DNA of 64,000 nt from Prevotella sp. P5-108 (GTDB taxonomy: Bacteria; Bacteroidota; Bacteroidia; Bacteroidales; Bacteroidaceae): assembly GCF_002251385.1 (NCBI RefSeq), contig NZ_NPJJ01000053.1:38129-102128 (forward strand). Direction: 5' to 3'. A program made the position numbers and the translations under genes. The notes under the pieces are model-generated. The model was not told where the DNA came from. It was given only the letters and a program-made list of their open reading frames with translations, and ran no database searches. Positions within the stretch are counted from its first letter, which is position 1. Each line of letters begins with the position of its first letter. This document shows positions 1 to 9,189 of this stretch, one piece after another.

Positions 1-3000
1 GAATCCGTTTTTGTCAGCACTTTCGTAGTCGTCGCTATATCCTCCCCATACCTCCACTCCATGAGGCACGATGATAGTATAGTCGCGTGTGTTCACCTCC
101 TGTCCCGAATTCGTCTTCTTGTATGAGCGGCGAGGGCGATATACAAAGCCAGAATACTGATAAGTTTTGTTCCCGCCTACAGTTGTTTCCTCCGGCGCAT
201 CGCCCGCCAACTTCACAATCACTTGTTTCTTGACTACATCGTCCTTATGCTCATACACATATCTTCCCGCAGCATCCAGCACCTTCTGCAACTTAGTCCA
301 GCAAGCCGCATTAGCGGGATTGGCAGCCGAGCCTGTGCCGCGTCCGTTCTGCGTGACATAGTACACCGCCTTGTCCGTGCTTGTAGTTACATCCGGCGTA
401 ATGCTATACGCACCATTAAACTCGTATGCACCGATATCCACGGTGCAGTCTTGGATACGGTCGGCATATTGCGCATCGTATGAAGGAAGCACAATATCGG
501 CAGTACCCTCCATATTCTTACCCAACTGGTCAGTTCCCATATTAATGGCAATAGCCCCTTCCTTCAAACTATAGTCACCATTGTCGGCATCGTTGAAGAG
601 GTCTGAGACTGACATACCCTTGTCATCCATATAAACGAATGAAGAAGCATCAACATTAGTATAGGAATTGTCAAAAGTCCTGTGTGTATTTTTATTCTTA
701 AACAAACAGTTTTTCAGAGTGATATTGCCTTTTTCTGTGGTACAGTCGAATTCTTTGGTATTATTTGTTGTATTATTATAAATTATTGAGTTATACACAT
801 CAATACGGCCATTTGAGAACCATTTTCCAGAATACAGTGTATATGGTCCTTCATTAGCCGTAATTGTATTATTATAGAATCGTCCATTCTCAAAGAACAC
901 GCCAGTACCTTGCGTTGTTCCGTTACCTGTAATCTTATTATGAATGACAGAAGTGTTGAATACAGTACCAGTTCTTTGATAAAGTCCTCCACCAAAGACA
1001 TTATTGTCAGAACCGCCTTCACTATTTAATATATTACCATCAATCTCACAGTTTTCAATTATTCCACCATTTTGGAATATGCCACCTCCACGAGTATTTG
1101 ATTTTGACGACAGAATATTATTTGTTATCACACAGTTAGCCAAACGTCCATTGATACGCAAAGCCACTCCAGCTCCACCGTCACGCTGATGTGTAATCTT
1201 GGCTCTTCCGTTGCGGATAACAAAACCATCCCAACTGGTAATGACACAGAATGGATTAATTGGGTCGTTATCAAACTCCAGGTTATTTCCTGGTTCCTTT
1301 CCATTTATTTGTACACTTCCCTTAAAGTAAGGATATGGCTGGGTAAGCACACGCTGTGACTTATATGCCTTTGCATAACTATTAAGATCATATACATTGT
1401 TTTGGACTCTCGAACCTAATAAATGGTCAATCTTTGTGCTGCCGTTATAGGCCTCAATCTCTAATATGTCAACATGCTTTTGACTGTTGTTATTTGAGTT
1501 GACCTTAATATATAAGTATTGACAGCTAATAGTCCTACCAAAAACAAGGGTCTGTGATTTATCTGCTGTAATATCTTTATTTTCCCATATCAGCGTGAAG
1601 GCTTTCTCATCTACTTGTTGAGCTATACCATCATCGGAATAAGATGGTGCATATCCTATTGTATAGTTGTTGGGATAATAATTGCGGTTTGTGATTTTCA
1701 GAGATGTTATTTCATATGTCTGTCCCATATCTATAATTATCCACTGAGGCAGACCACCATTTTTAATTCCATGACCTGCATTATCGTCCTGCCAGCGCGA
1801 ATGCCAGAATGTATCATTATTTCCATCAATACATGCAGGTGCATTACCCTGTTTATCATCGGAAGAAAAGTCAACTACTTTCCACAAATTAGTGACATCT
1901 CCTGAGGAATAAGCAGCCAATACATTATGCTTATAGTCATCTACCTGAGGCCCCCATGCTCCTGTACCAATAACACCTGTCTCAGTCACCTCGTCATCTC
2001 TCAATGTCTCAAGGATAGATGTCTTGGGCACACGCTCTTTCATACCAGGGGATTGAGGGTCGCCTCCCTTGCCAGGGAAACCACCATATACATCCACTGC
2101 ATCACGCATGAAGAAGCCTTCGCGACGGATGTATTCACCCTCACCTATCCAGACTTGAACTCGCTTGCTCTTGTCAACAGTTGAGACTTCTATAGTTGTA
2201 CGGTCAGGATTGACTGTGCTTTGACTTCCTGGATTGAAATGAGTTACACCTGATTTTGTCGTATATTTAATAGTATTATCATCATTCCTATCCAACGAGC
2301 GGGCAAAAGCCTCATCCACAGCCCATTGGAGTCCTGTAAGTTGATAGCCGTCTTCATACAGTTCCGCATCCACGCCGCCAAAGCCGTGGTTGTTCTTATA
2401 TTTGTCTGACTCGAGGTTTCCATTGATGGCATTCTGCCATGATGAACCGTCACCATCCCTTGTGTTGTCTATTGTTCCGTCGGGATTACGGTAGTCGCGC
2501 ACATAAATAACCTTGCCGTATGGTGGCTGGTAGCCTCCCTCAACATCCTCATTGGAAGTGTCGCCTTCTGCCACATCGTTATGGTTCTCCACTGCACCAA
2601 TGTCGGCTGCACCGCCATAGTTGCGGAAGAATACAGTTGTCATGTCCTTTCCGAAACTCGGGTCTGTTGCTGAAGTACCTGTCTCATTGGCAGCATTCAC
2701 CATCGGGTTCATATTTGTCGGCATCCAGTTGGGGTCGCCACCGTACATCGTCACATCGCCGTCCTTGTTCACCCCAATGTTGCTCGTGGGGTTGACGAAC
2801 TTGGGATAGGTGTCGGTGTTGGAGGAGTAATAGGAGAACTTGGCGGTGGCGACATCGCTAAAAGAAGTTACTCCCAGGTCCATCATATTGTTGGCATTGG
2901 TTGCTCCTTCTGCCAATCTTATACTTCCGTTTGATGTCGTATAGAAAGTGACAACCTTGGAATCGGGAGTAGAGGCATCAGCCTTCAAATCCGTTATCTT

Positions 3001-5589
3001 GGGATTGTTGCCTGAGGTATATGAGCCATAGCCGATATTGGCATGAAGGGCGGTGTTCTTCACCTTGATATTGGCATTATCAGTTGCCATAACGCCATAT
3101 CCCACGTTGCCACGGATGAGACAGTGGTTGAGGGTGAGCGTGGCGTTGTTGCCCGTAGCCTCAACGGTGGCTGCCTGCTGACGGGTCACGGCATTGTTGT
3201 GGAAGATACAGTTCTCCACATCCACCTGCATCACGGCTCCTGGAGTGTTGCGCAGGAAAAGGGCGGAGCCTTGCGAGGCGGTGCAGTTGGCTACCACGCA
3301 GTTGCGTATCTTGATGTTCTCCATCAGTTTGTCGGCATAACTGTTGATAATGGCGATGCCCGCTCCTCCCTCCAAAGCGAGGGTGGGCAGCACACTGCTC
3401 GTCTGGGCATTGGCAAAGTAGAGCTGGAAGCCATCCACAATAACGTCGGTCGCTCCATGGCGCACGGTGATGATATGACAACCATTTTCGGCATAGTCGC
3501 CACCTGTGATGTTGGCGGTTATGCGGGTTGGGTAAGCCTTGGGATTGCGCTTGGATATGTTGGTGCCGGTGAGCGATGAGGCAAAACCGCCATATAGCCG
3601 CACATGGCTCGGCAGGTCGATATACGACGAGCGGATATAGGGAATATAATTGTTTCCAGCCGTGGTGGTTGTGCCCTCCTTGACAAGTAGCTGCACAGGA
3701 TTGGTAGCTGTGGGATTGAGCTTCTTGACAACATAATCCAAGGCATCGTTGATATTACTGAAAGCATTCTCCCACGAATTGCCCAATGTCTCATCTGAAA
3801 CTAATGACACCTCAGCATCAGTGGTGGGGTCGATAAATATTGTTTTTATCGGAGTGGTATTGTCTTCCATACTTGCCACTAACTCATATTCACCATTAAA
3901 GCTATTAGCCACAAAGGCGCCAAGCACGCAACGGGGGGCAAACTGACTGCCTAAGATGTCCTCAGTGATATGTGCATCAATGATGTCCTTGCCTTCCGTC
4001 TCGTAGTCAGAGCCATTGGGATAGTTGGCGCTCGTTGGATAGTCGTTGAGCTGCATCCCCTTATGGCGCAGGTATGACGAGGCGCGGGGATTCCATCGTC
4101 TTGAGACAGTGGAACTACCCAGCACTCCCGTTGCATCGGGGACATTGGTGAAGTCAGGATAATATCCCGGAATAGACTCATTGCTGTTTTCCTCATTCAA
4201 GGAATACACTCCGTTGGTGCGCTTCACCGTTCCGCTCCAATCGACGTAGTTGTATTTGGAGAGAGCCACGAAGTCGAGCTTCACCTTCGGGGTGGAGGCA
4301 TTCTCACGGTATGTGGCATACTGCACATTGTTGTTGGCAGCTACCTCATTGCCCCATATCACGGAATTGGTAACCATACCGCCGCCATCCACATACAGTC
4401 CGCCGCTGCGTCCGTAGCGACGGCTATTATACACCACTCCCGCTCCCACACATTTGTTGCATGTGATGGTGAGGTGGTTGAGCAGACCGCCATTCTTCAT
4501 AAACACTCCACCCGCCTCGGCCGATGATGTGTTGTTGTTCACCACGCATCCCGTTGCGTATGAAGCATATCGCGCCTTGTCGTCCTTAGGCTGCGAGGAG
4601 AAGGCTATGGAGAGTCCGCCACCACATCTCGCGGCATTGTTCTCGATGAGACAATGGCGCACGATGCCGCCATCATCGCAAGCTACACCGCCACCATATC
4701 CGTCGGTAACACCCACTCCGCCCGACTGGTTCTGGGTGACATAGCATTGCTCCATCAGTCCGCCGCCGTCCATATACACACCGCCTCCACGCAGCGACGA
4801 TGAGTTCTGGCGGATGATACAGTTGCGAAGCACGGTGTTGCCCACCATATACACTCCGCCGCCATAACTGTTGTGATAAGCATGAGAGCCGTCAGTTTGC
4901 TCGGGCACGGTGCGGTTGGAGGCATTGCCGTCGCGTATGGTAAAGCCGTCGAGACCGGCGGTATCGGCAAGAGCCACGCCGCGGTTTTTGGTGTCGAGAC
5001 CGGAGGAATGGGTTGAGGTGTTGGTGGCAAACCATACCACATGGTATGAGTTGCCCGTAAACGACTCGTCGTATTCGTTCTTTTTCGAGTCCCACTTCAT
5101 CGGGTCTTCCGTAGAGCTACTGTGATTACCACTGAGCGTGGTGGTGTTCTTCATTAGCCACTTCAATCCTTTGGCTTCAGAGATTGGCATTTCCGAACCT
5201 TTAGCATCAAGGACGATACGTTCTTCGGGAGTGTCTTCGGGATTTGCGGCATCAAATCCTCCATACACCGTTATGCCCTCATAGATAAGAAAAGAAGTGT
5301 ATAGCACACCGTCGCCACCGGGGGTAGAAGTGGTGGGGCTGTATGTTCCTTTCGCCACATACACCCGTCCCTCCGTGATGCCGTTTCGGGTCATATAGTC
5401 GTGAAGCGACTCTATGGCATCCTGCAGGTTGTTCTTAGCCTGCGCCCACGAAGTGCCGTCGTTGGCATAAGATCCATTCGTCTTCACATATCTCACAGGT
5501 CCGCTGAAGCTACCCGTCTGCGCAAAAGCTGTGGTGCAGAGGGTCAGCAAGGCTATTATCGTAGTATATAATCTTCTTTTACTCAGCAT
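1..5589 (-). CDS. Giant secreted beta-helix / discoidin surface protein (C-terminus off the left edge)
   Basis: The start is visible and 1,863 codons stay open to the window edge, so the C-terminus is missing. A signal peptide (about residues 1-23, cleavage near AFA/QTG, no lipobox Cys) leads into four modules, each opened by a G-(T/S/N)-S-W-x-x-A signature near residues 43, 604, 1047 and a related form near 1743. Between them lie many Gly-Gly-Gly-Val/Ile turns with Asn ladders (e.g. YGGGVYM, RGGGVYMDGGG, TRGGGIFQNGG), typical of right-handed parallel beta-helices (Pmp/pectate-lyase-like). Residues about 1234-1390 look like an F5/8 type C (discoidin) domain, with FWHSRWQDD and PQWIIIDMGQ. It lies 17 bp after a fimbrillin-like lipoprotein, so it is probably the last gene of the fimbria operon. 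A tip adhesin or surface glycan binder is inference. Whether it ends in a type IX secretion signal cannot be seen. Confidence 0.85.
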   Translation of the reverse strand, partial: MLSKRRLYTTIIALLTLCTTAFAQTGSFSGPVRYVKTNGSYANDGTSWAQAKNNLQDAIESLHDYMTRNGITEGRVYVAKGTYSPTTSTPGGDGVLYTSFLIYEGITVYGGFDAANPEDTPEERIVLDAKGSEMPISEAKGLKWLMKNTTTLSGNHSSSTEDPMKWDSKKNEYDESFTGNSYHVVWFATNTSTHSSGLDTKNRGVALADTAGLDGFTIRDGNASNRTVPEQTDGSHAYHNSYGGGVYMVGNTVLRNCIIRQNSSSLRGGGVYMDGGGLMEQCYVTQNQSGGVGVTDGYGGGVACDDGGIVRHCLIENNAARCGGGLSIAFSSQPKDDKARYASYATGCVVNNNTSSAEAGGVFMKNGGLLNHLTITCNKCVGAGVVYNSRRYGRSGGLYVDGGGMVTNSVIWGNEVAANNNVQYATYRENASTPKVKLDFVALSKYNYVDWSGTVKRTNGVYSLNEENSNESIPGYYPDFTNVPDATGVLGSSTVSRRWNPRASSYLRHKGMQLNDYPTSANYPNGSDYETEGKDIIDAHITEDILGSQFAPRCVLGAFVANSFNGEYELVASMEDNTTPIKTIFIDPTTDAEVSLVSDETLGNSWENAFSNINDALDYVVKKLNPTATNPVQLLVKEGTTTTAGNNYIPYIRSSYIDLPSHVRLYGGFASSLTGTNISKRNPKAYPTRITANITGGDYAENGCHIITVRHGATDVIVDGFQLYFANAQTSSVLPTLALEGGAGIAIINSYADKLMENIKIRNCVVANCTASQGSALFLRNTPGAVMQVDVENCIFHNNAVTRQQAATVEATGNNATLTLNHCLIRGNVGYGVMATDNANIKVKNTALHANIGYGSYTSGNNPKITDLKADASTPDSKVVTFYTTSNGSIRLAEGATNANNMMDLGVTSFSDVATAKFSYYSSNTDTYPKFVNPTSNIGVNKDGDVTMYGGDPNWMPTNMNPMVNAANETGTSATDPSFGKDMTTVFFRNYGGAADIGAVENHNDVAEGDTSNEDVEGGYQPPYGKVIYVRDYRNPDGTIDNTRDGDGSSWQNAINGNLESDKYKNNHGFGGVDAELYEDGYQLTGLQWAVDEAFARSLDRNDDNTIKYTTKSGVTHFNPGSQSTVNPDRTTIEVSTVDKSKRVQVWIGEGEYIRREGFFMRDAVDVYGGFPGKGGDPQSPGMKERVPKTSILETLRDDEVTETGVIGTGAWGPQVDDYKHNVLAAYSSGDVTNLWKVVDFSSDDKQGNAPACIDGNNDTFWHSRWQDDNAGHGIKNGGLPQWIIIDMGQTYEITSLKITNRNYYPNNYTIGYAPSYSDDGIAQQVDEKAFTLIWENKDITADKSQTLVFGRTISCQYLYIKVNSNNNSQKHVDILEIEAYNGSTKIDHLLGSRVQNNVYDLNSYAKAYKSQRVLTQPYPYFKGSVQINGKEPGNNLEFDNDPINPFCVITSWDGFVIRNGRAKITHQRDGGAGVALRINGRLANCVITNNILSSKSNTRGGGIFQNGGIIENCEIDGNILNSEGGSDNNVFGGGLYQRTGTVFNTSVIHNKITGNGTTQGTGVFFENGRFYNNTITANEGPYTLYSGKWFSNGRIDVYNSIIYNNTTNNTKEFDCTTEKGNITLKNCLFKNKNTHRTFDNSYTNVDASSFVYMDDKGMSVSDLFNDADNGDYSLKEGAIAINMGTDQLGKNMEGTADIVLPSYDAQYADRIQDCTVDIGAYEFNGAYSITPDVTTSTDKAVYYVTQNGRGTGSAANPANAACWTKLQKVLDAAGRYVYEHKDDVVKKQVIVKLAGDAPEETTVGGNKTYQYSGFVYRPRRSYKKTNSGQEVNTRDYTIIVPHGVEVWGGYSDDYESADKNGF

Positions 5590-5606
5590 GTTATTATCTA
5601 TGTTAT

Positions 5607-7025
5607 TTACTTATTTGGATCGGTAAACTTCACTATGTTTTCCACGTCTTTCACAGTGTTGACATGGATTGTCGCCCTTATCCATGGGGTGAAAATCGGA
5701 TAGCCGTCGCTGCCTTTAGGAGCACCGTTGAGGTCTGACTTCTTTATCTTTATCCGGGCATGATGACCCGTGGTGGCATGGTCTTCTTCAGTGAGAAGGG
5801 AAGAATATGATCCATCCTTTTTTTTCTCTGAGGTGGTGTAATTGTTCACCAGTATCTTCAACGTAATGTCGTAATAATAATCTCCAGGACTTGGGGTAAC
5901 AAGTTCCGGCATCACATAGATGACCTTGCGACCGTAGTACATGCCCGACTTTTCTGCTTCCGGGAGCACTTGGTAGTATTCCTTTCTTGTTTTGGCGTTT
6001 CCTTTAGAATCTGTATATGGCTGATCTTTTCCCGTATACTTCTCTTCTCCGAGAAAAGCCGCGTCGAATGTGCTTTTGTATTTTATCACATTCATCGGCT
6101 TGAATATTGGCAGTTCTTCCTTAGGCAGTAGTCGCGCCTCGATGAAGGAGAAGAACACCTTGTTGTAGTCTTCGGATGTGTTATCCGTCGTGCTGCGCAT
6201 TGTATCCTTAGAACCATTTGATTCCTTTTTCTCCTGCTTCCATGCCTTGGTTCCTTGAAACTTCTCGTCGATAGTCCATTGCAGGTCAACCTTTGTTGCC
6301 ACATGATACAGCACCATGTCGATATGCGGCACATTAGAGGCATAGTCTTTTATGGTGCCGTAATAATTACCATCGTTTTCGAGGTTATATGGCGAGGAGT
6401 AGAGGTTCTGCATATTGTTACGCAATTCAGACTGGTTGGTGAACGTAACTCCATCCTCTACTTCTTTAGAAGAACTCCAAGACGAGACATCTGTCACGAG
6501 TTTGTATTTCGGGTTTGCTGAGCCACTGTCATCCAAGTCCAGATTGCTTGCCACCACATACACCCTGCCTTCCTTGCGGTTGAGCGGGAGATTGATGGAG
6601 AGATGACCTTGATAGACATAGAGGCCATCCTTAGCCGAGAAATGACCATTGGTGTTATCTCCGGAAGTGGAGAGCTTCCAGTCCTCGGACTTCACCTCTT
6701 GCTTCTTGAATATGACTTGGGTGGAATTAGAGGAAGAGGTTGAGACGAGGTATATATAGAGATATTTGGGGAGAGCAAAGGTCTCCGCTTCACCGGGGTC
6801 TCCAAGGGCGCGGGTGACGGCTAACGTCGAAGCAGGCTCCTCATTGCCTATGCCCACATCAGTGGGATTGACGAATCCTTCGGCGGGGATAGAGATGGAG
6901 ATAGGCATCTCCACGGTCTCCAGACCGCGGGAGGCAAGACTGTCGTCATCCGAACAAGAGGTGACGAAGGCAGCAGCCAGTATCATCATTATAGTCAATA
7001 ATATATTTTTCAAATCAATTTTCAT
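5607..7025 (-). CDS. Fimbrillin-like lipoprotein, probable accessory/tip subunit
   Basis: 472-residue lipoprotein with a signal peptide and lipobox (AAAFVTSC, Cys about 24). The mature start contains VTRALGDPGEAETF followed by a strand-rich domain. An Arg just before such a segment is the usual place where Bacteroidales fimbrillins are trimmed before donor-strand assembly; that processing is inferred here. It sits between the Mfa2/FimB-type anchor and the giant beta-helix protein, the position of accessory/tip subunits (Mfa3-Mfa4 or FimC-FimE) in Porphyromonas. Sequence relatedness to a particular one of these cannot be judged by eye. The upstream spacer holds a 200-bp nested inverted repeat that could lower its expression relative to the anchor. 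Confidence 0.7.
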   Translation of the reverse strand: MKIDLKNILLTIMMILAAAFVTSCSDDDSLASRGLETVEMPISISIPAEGFVNPTDVGIGNEEPASTLAVTRALGDPGEAETFALPKYLYIYLVSTSSSNSTQVIFKKQEVKSEDWKLSTSGDNTNGHFSAKDGLYVYQGHLSINLPLNRKEGRVYVVASNLDLDDSGSANPKYKLVTDVSSWSSSKEVEDGVTFTNQSELRNNMQNLYSSPYNLENDGNYYGTIKDYASNVPHIDMVLYHVATKVDLQWTIDEKFQGTKAWKQEKKESNGSKDTMRSTTDNTSEDYNKVFFSFIEARLLPKEELPIFKPMNVIKYKSTFDAAFLGEEKYTGKDQPYTDSKGNAKTRKEYYQVLPEAEKSGMYYGRKVIYVMPELVTPSPGDYYYDITLKILVNNYTTSEKKKDGSYSSLLTEEDHATTGHHARIKIKKSDLNGAPKGSDGYPIFTPWIRATIHVNTVKDVENIVKFTDPNK

Positions 7026-7049
7026 TGTTATTTTATTTTGGAGGAGTTA

Positions 7050-7250
7050 TTTAATAACTTAAGTTTCGCATATGCTCAACTTTTTGGAAGTTAAGGAGTT
7101 AAGGAGTTATCGCTCCCGTTGGTCGCTGGGAGTTAAGCCATTAGTATTGAGCATTGGATATAAGCGCAACAACATTTGGCTTAACTCCTTAACTCCTTAA
7201 CTCCTTAACTACCAACTATTATCCTTTCTTGCGAAAGTTGAGTTAATAAC
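7050..7250. repeat. About 200-bp nested inverted-repeat element in the fimbria operon
   Basis: The ends 7050-7070 and 7230-7250 are inverted copies (17 of 21 positions pair). Inside, 8-bp tandem repeats based on TTAAGGAG at 7090-7109 face inverted AACTCCTT repeats at 7181-7208, and an 11-bp perfect stem pairs 7129-7139 with 7178-7188 around a 38-nt loop. The whole spacer between the Mfa2-type gene and the next gene could fold as one long hairpin in RNA, or be a MITE-like insertion. No target-site duplication is clear. Confidence 0.7.
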
Positions 7251-8275
7251 TATATCTCCGGCTCATAAGTCCCCCCTTGCTTCCAGTCCAGCGTCACGCT
7301 TACTCCCACGTCGTGACTCTCGGGAGTGAGCGAGCCGTCGTGCTTCATCTTCATCTTTATTATCTTGAGATAACCGGCGAGGAGGGGTTGCTCCACAGAA
7401 ATGATGTTCTCAGTGACAGAGCCGTCGGGGAGGGTGATGTATGCCTTTATGCGGAAGAGGGACTCTGCCTGGGAGTCTGCCCTTGCCGGGGCTTGACTGA
7501 CGGCGGAAGCGGTGGCTACGGTGTTGTTCCTTGATGGGAAGCTCACGGCATAATGGCAGGTGCGGTGCTGACCGGGGAGAGGTATCTCAGTTGAGCGCAC
7601 CACGGGATTGGCTGTGAAGGCGTAGGTGCTGTCAGCCACTGCGAAGGAGGTGGCGAAGTCCTGGGTGAACACCTTCATGCCGCGTATATCCACACCCGTG
7701 GTATCCACCACAAGAGCGGCGCAGCTGTTAGCCATATACAGGTCAACGTAATATGTCTCGGTGCAGCCGCACACCTCTATCACTTGTCTTGCGGTGAAGA
7801 GACCGGTGGTGTGGCTGTTGAGGGTGTCGGTGAGGTTGTCATACTGCAACTTCATGTCACCGGGATGGGTGTCATCGAGGGGGCGGATATTTTCAGCGTC
7901 GGCTATATTTGCCACAACGAGATTACGGTAGTCACGTTCTGGCAGATACACCACGTATTCAGCTTGCGACGCATCCATCGTATGCTTTTCCGTTTTATAC
8001 AGTTTGTCGTCGGTGTCATAGAATGAGAGAGAGATGTCGTGTGCCCAGTCAGTGAATATACCGCTGAGTGAGGAGCTGAGTGCTTGTGCCACGGGGCGTT
8101 CCTCCTCCGTGCCGAGCTGTGTTTCGAGTTCGGTTTGGATGTTTGTTCTGAGTTTCAGGCGATATACGATTTTGTTGTCCAATCCGCAGTCGGAGTTGTC
8201 CTCGTCGATGATAGAGCACGACGAGAGCATCACCGCCGCAGCGGGCAGCATCAGCAGACAATACTTGCTTCTCAT
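7250..8275 (-). CDS. FimB/Mfa2-family fimbrial anchor lipoprotein
   Basis: 341-residue lipoprotein: signal peptide and lipobox VMLSSC (Cys 20), then DEDNSDCGLDNKIVYRLKL, the short acidic-Cys stretch followed by a beta-strand that is typical of FimB/Mfa2 proteins. These terminate or anchor the fimbrial shaft in the outer membrane of Bacteroidales. Length fits the family (about 300-350). It follows the Mfa1-type subunit gene, as mfa2 follows mfa1 in Porphyromonas gingivalis, but is separated from it by an unusually long 914-bp repeat-rich spacer, so it may have its own promoter. No clear TAnnTTTG box is seen just upstream. The family call is from motif and context, not a search. Confidence 0.75.
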   Translation of the reverse strand: MRSKYCLLMLPAAAVMLSSCSIIDEDNSDCGLDNKIVYRLKLRTNIQTELETQLGTEEERPVAQALSSSLSGIFTDWAHDISLSFYDTDDKLYKTEKHTMDASQAEYVVYLPERDYRNLVVANIADAENIRPLDDTHPGDMKLQYDNLTDTLNSHTTGLFTARQVIEVCGCTETYYVDLYMANSCAALVVDTTGVDIRGMKVFTQDFATSFAVADSTYAFTANPVVRSTEIPLPGQHRTCHYAVSFPSRNNTVATASAVSQAPARADSQAESLFRIKAYITLPDGSVTENIISVEQPLLAGYLKIIKMKMKHDGSLTPESHDVGVSVTLDWKQGGTYEPEI

Positions 8276-8347
8276 TACCTTTATTTATATTATATTATAA
8301 TTGTTGTTATTAATAAGCACTACATGAATGCGAGGTATTACGCTTTT

Positions 8348-8440
8348 GCCCTTACAGGGCGAGCGTTGACGCGGTTATGCCAATTACCCAGGGTGGCGCT
8401 ACGCTCTGCCCTGGGCTATGGGCTGTTGCCCTTTCAGGGC
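8348..8440. repeat. REP-like hairpin with flanking GCCCTTNCAGGGC palindromes
   Basis: CCCAGGG (8387-8393) pairs with CCCTGGG (8409-8415). Small palindromes GCCCTTACAGGGC (8348-8360) and GCCCTTTCAGGGC (8428-8440) flank it. Similar CCCAGGG...CCCTGGG hairpins recur at 30,034-30,066 and 30,235-30,269, so this is a dispersed element in this genome. Confidence 0.65.
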
Positions 8441-8540
8441 GTGCATTCAACCTGAAGGGCGTGCATTCGACCTGCGTGACGTGCATTCGACCTGCGTAAC
8501 GTGCATTCAACCTGCAGAACGTGCATTCGACCTGCTTACG
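8440..8540. repeat. 20-bp tandem array, five copies
   Basis: GTGCATTC(A/G)ACCTG begins at 8441, 8461, 8481, 8501 and 8521, an exact 20-bp period. The final bases of each unit vary. Because 20 is not a multiple of three, this is not a coding repeat. Confidence 0.9.
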
Positions 8541-8680
8541 ACCTAAAATATTACGTTCTGTAATGGTCGAAATATTGCGGGATAGTTGCCAAAATATTGT
8601 TCGGATAGTTACCAAAAAGATGTTGGGTAGTTTCCACAATCTCTTTTGGTAGTTAGCAGAATATCATTCGACAGCTCGCA
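8541..8680. repeat. Degenerate 22-24-bp tandem array
   Basis: Directly continues the 20-bp array. Loose copies of a (GG)ATAGTTnCCAAAATATTG-like unit are spaced 22-24 bp, well past recognisable identity in places. No ORF is credible here. Confidence 0.55.
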
Positions 8681-8825
8681 TTCAAACACGATGTCCCTTG
8701 TCCTCACACTACAAAGAGTTAAGTAATGGCATCACGACAACAGTTGTCGTGATACCATTAGGACTTTCTATAAGTGTCGGAAGTGGATTCGGCAGTGATA
8801 CCTCCTCTCCCAAGTCAGTATCCCT

Positions 8826-8915
8826 CCATGTCGGAGAAGCTAACTTAACTCCTATTCTAAGTCAGGCTTTCCACGTCGGAGAAGCTAACCTAACTCCTCT
8901 CCTTAGTCAGGAGAG
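8826..8915. repeat. 45-bp direct repeat, two copies
   Basis: GTCGGAGAAGCTAAC begins at 8830 and 8875, and the flanking CCTAACTCCT-like and AGTCAGG segments repeat too, giving two 45-bp units. A separate near-perfect palindrome, CTCCCCCTAA-C-TTAGGGGGAG, lies at 9080-9100 and may act as terminator or processing site after the fimbrillin gene. The rest of 8,681-9,189 shows nothing recognisable. Confidence 0.7.
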
Positions 8916-9189
8916 TTGCCCTTTAAAGGGACGGAGAGGTCTGTCTTCTCACGCGCAGCCACTGGGAGCGTGGGCGTCCCGCCCGCGGCATGCCGCCAAA
9001 GCATATATCCCTCAGGCATAATGGCTTTATATTACCATCTTTCGGCAGAAGGGACAGACCCCCTCCCCCCTTCGGGGTACTCCCCCTAACTTAGGGGGAG
9101 AGCTGAGATTACTCTCGAGCATAGGCTTGCCGCTTCAGACGGCGGTATCTCGACAGTTCCTTTACTTCCGATACTTGAAATATACTATA

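Noticed and set aside
8440..8540. CRISPR array
   Set aside because: Unit is only 20 bp with no separate unique spacers, and no cas genes are present.
8352..8639. A 95-codon minus-strand frame
   Set aside because: Covers the REP hairpin and the 20-bp array; composition follows the repeats, not a protein.
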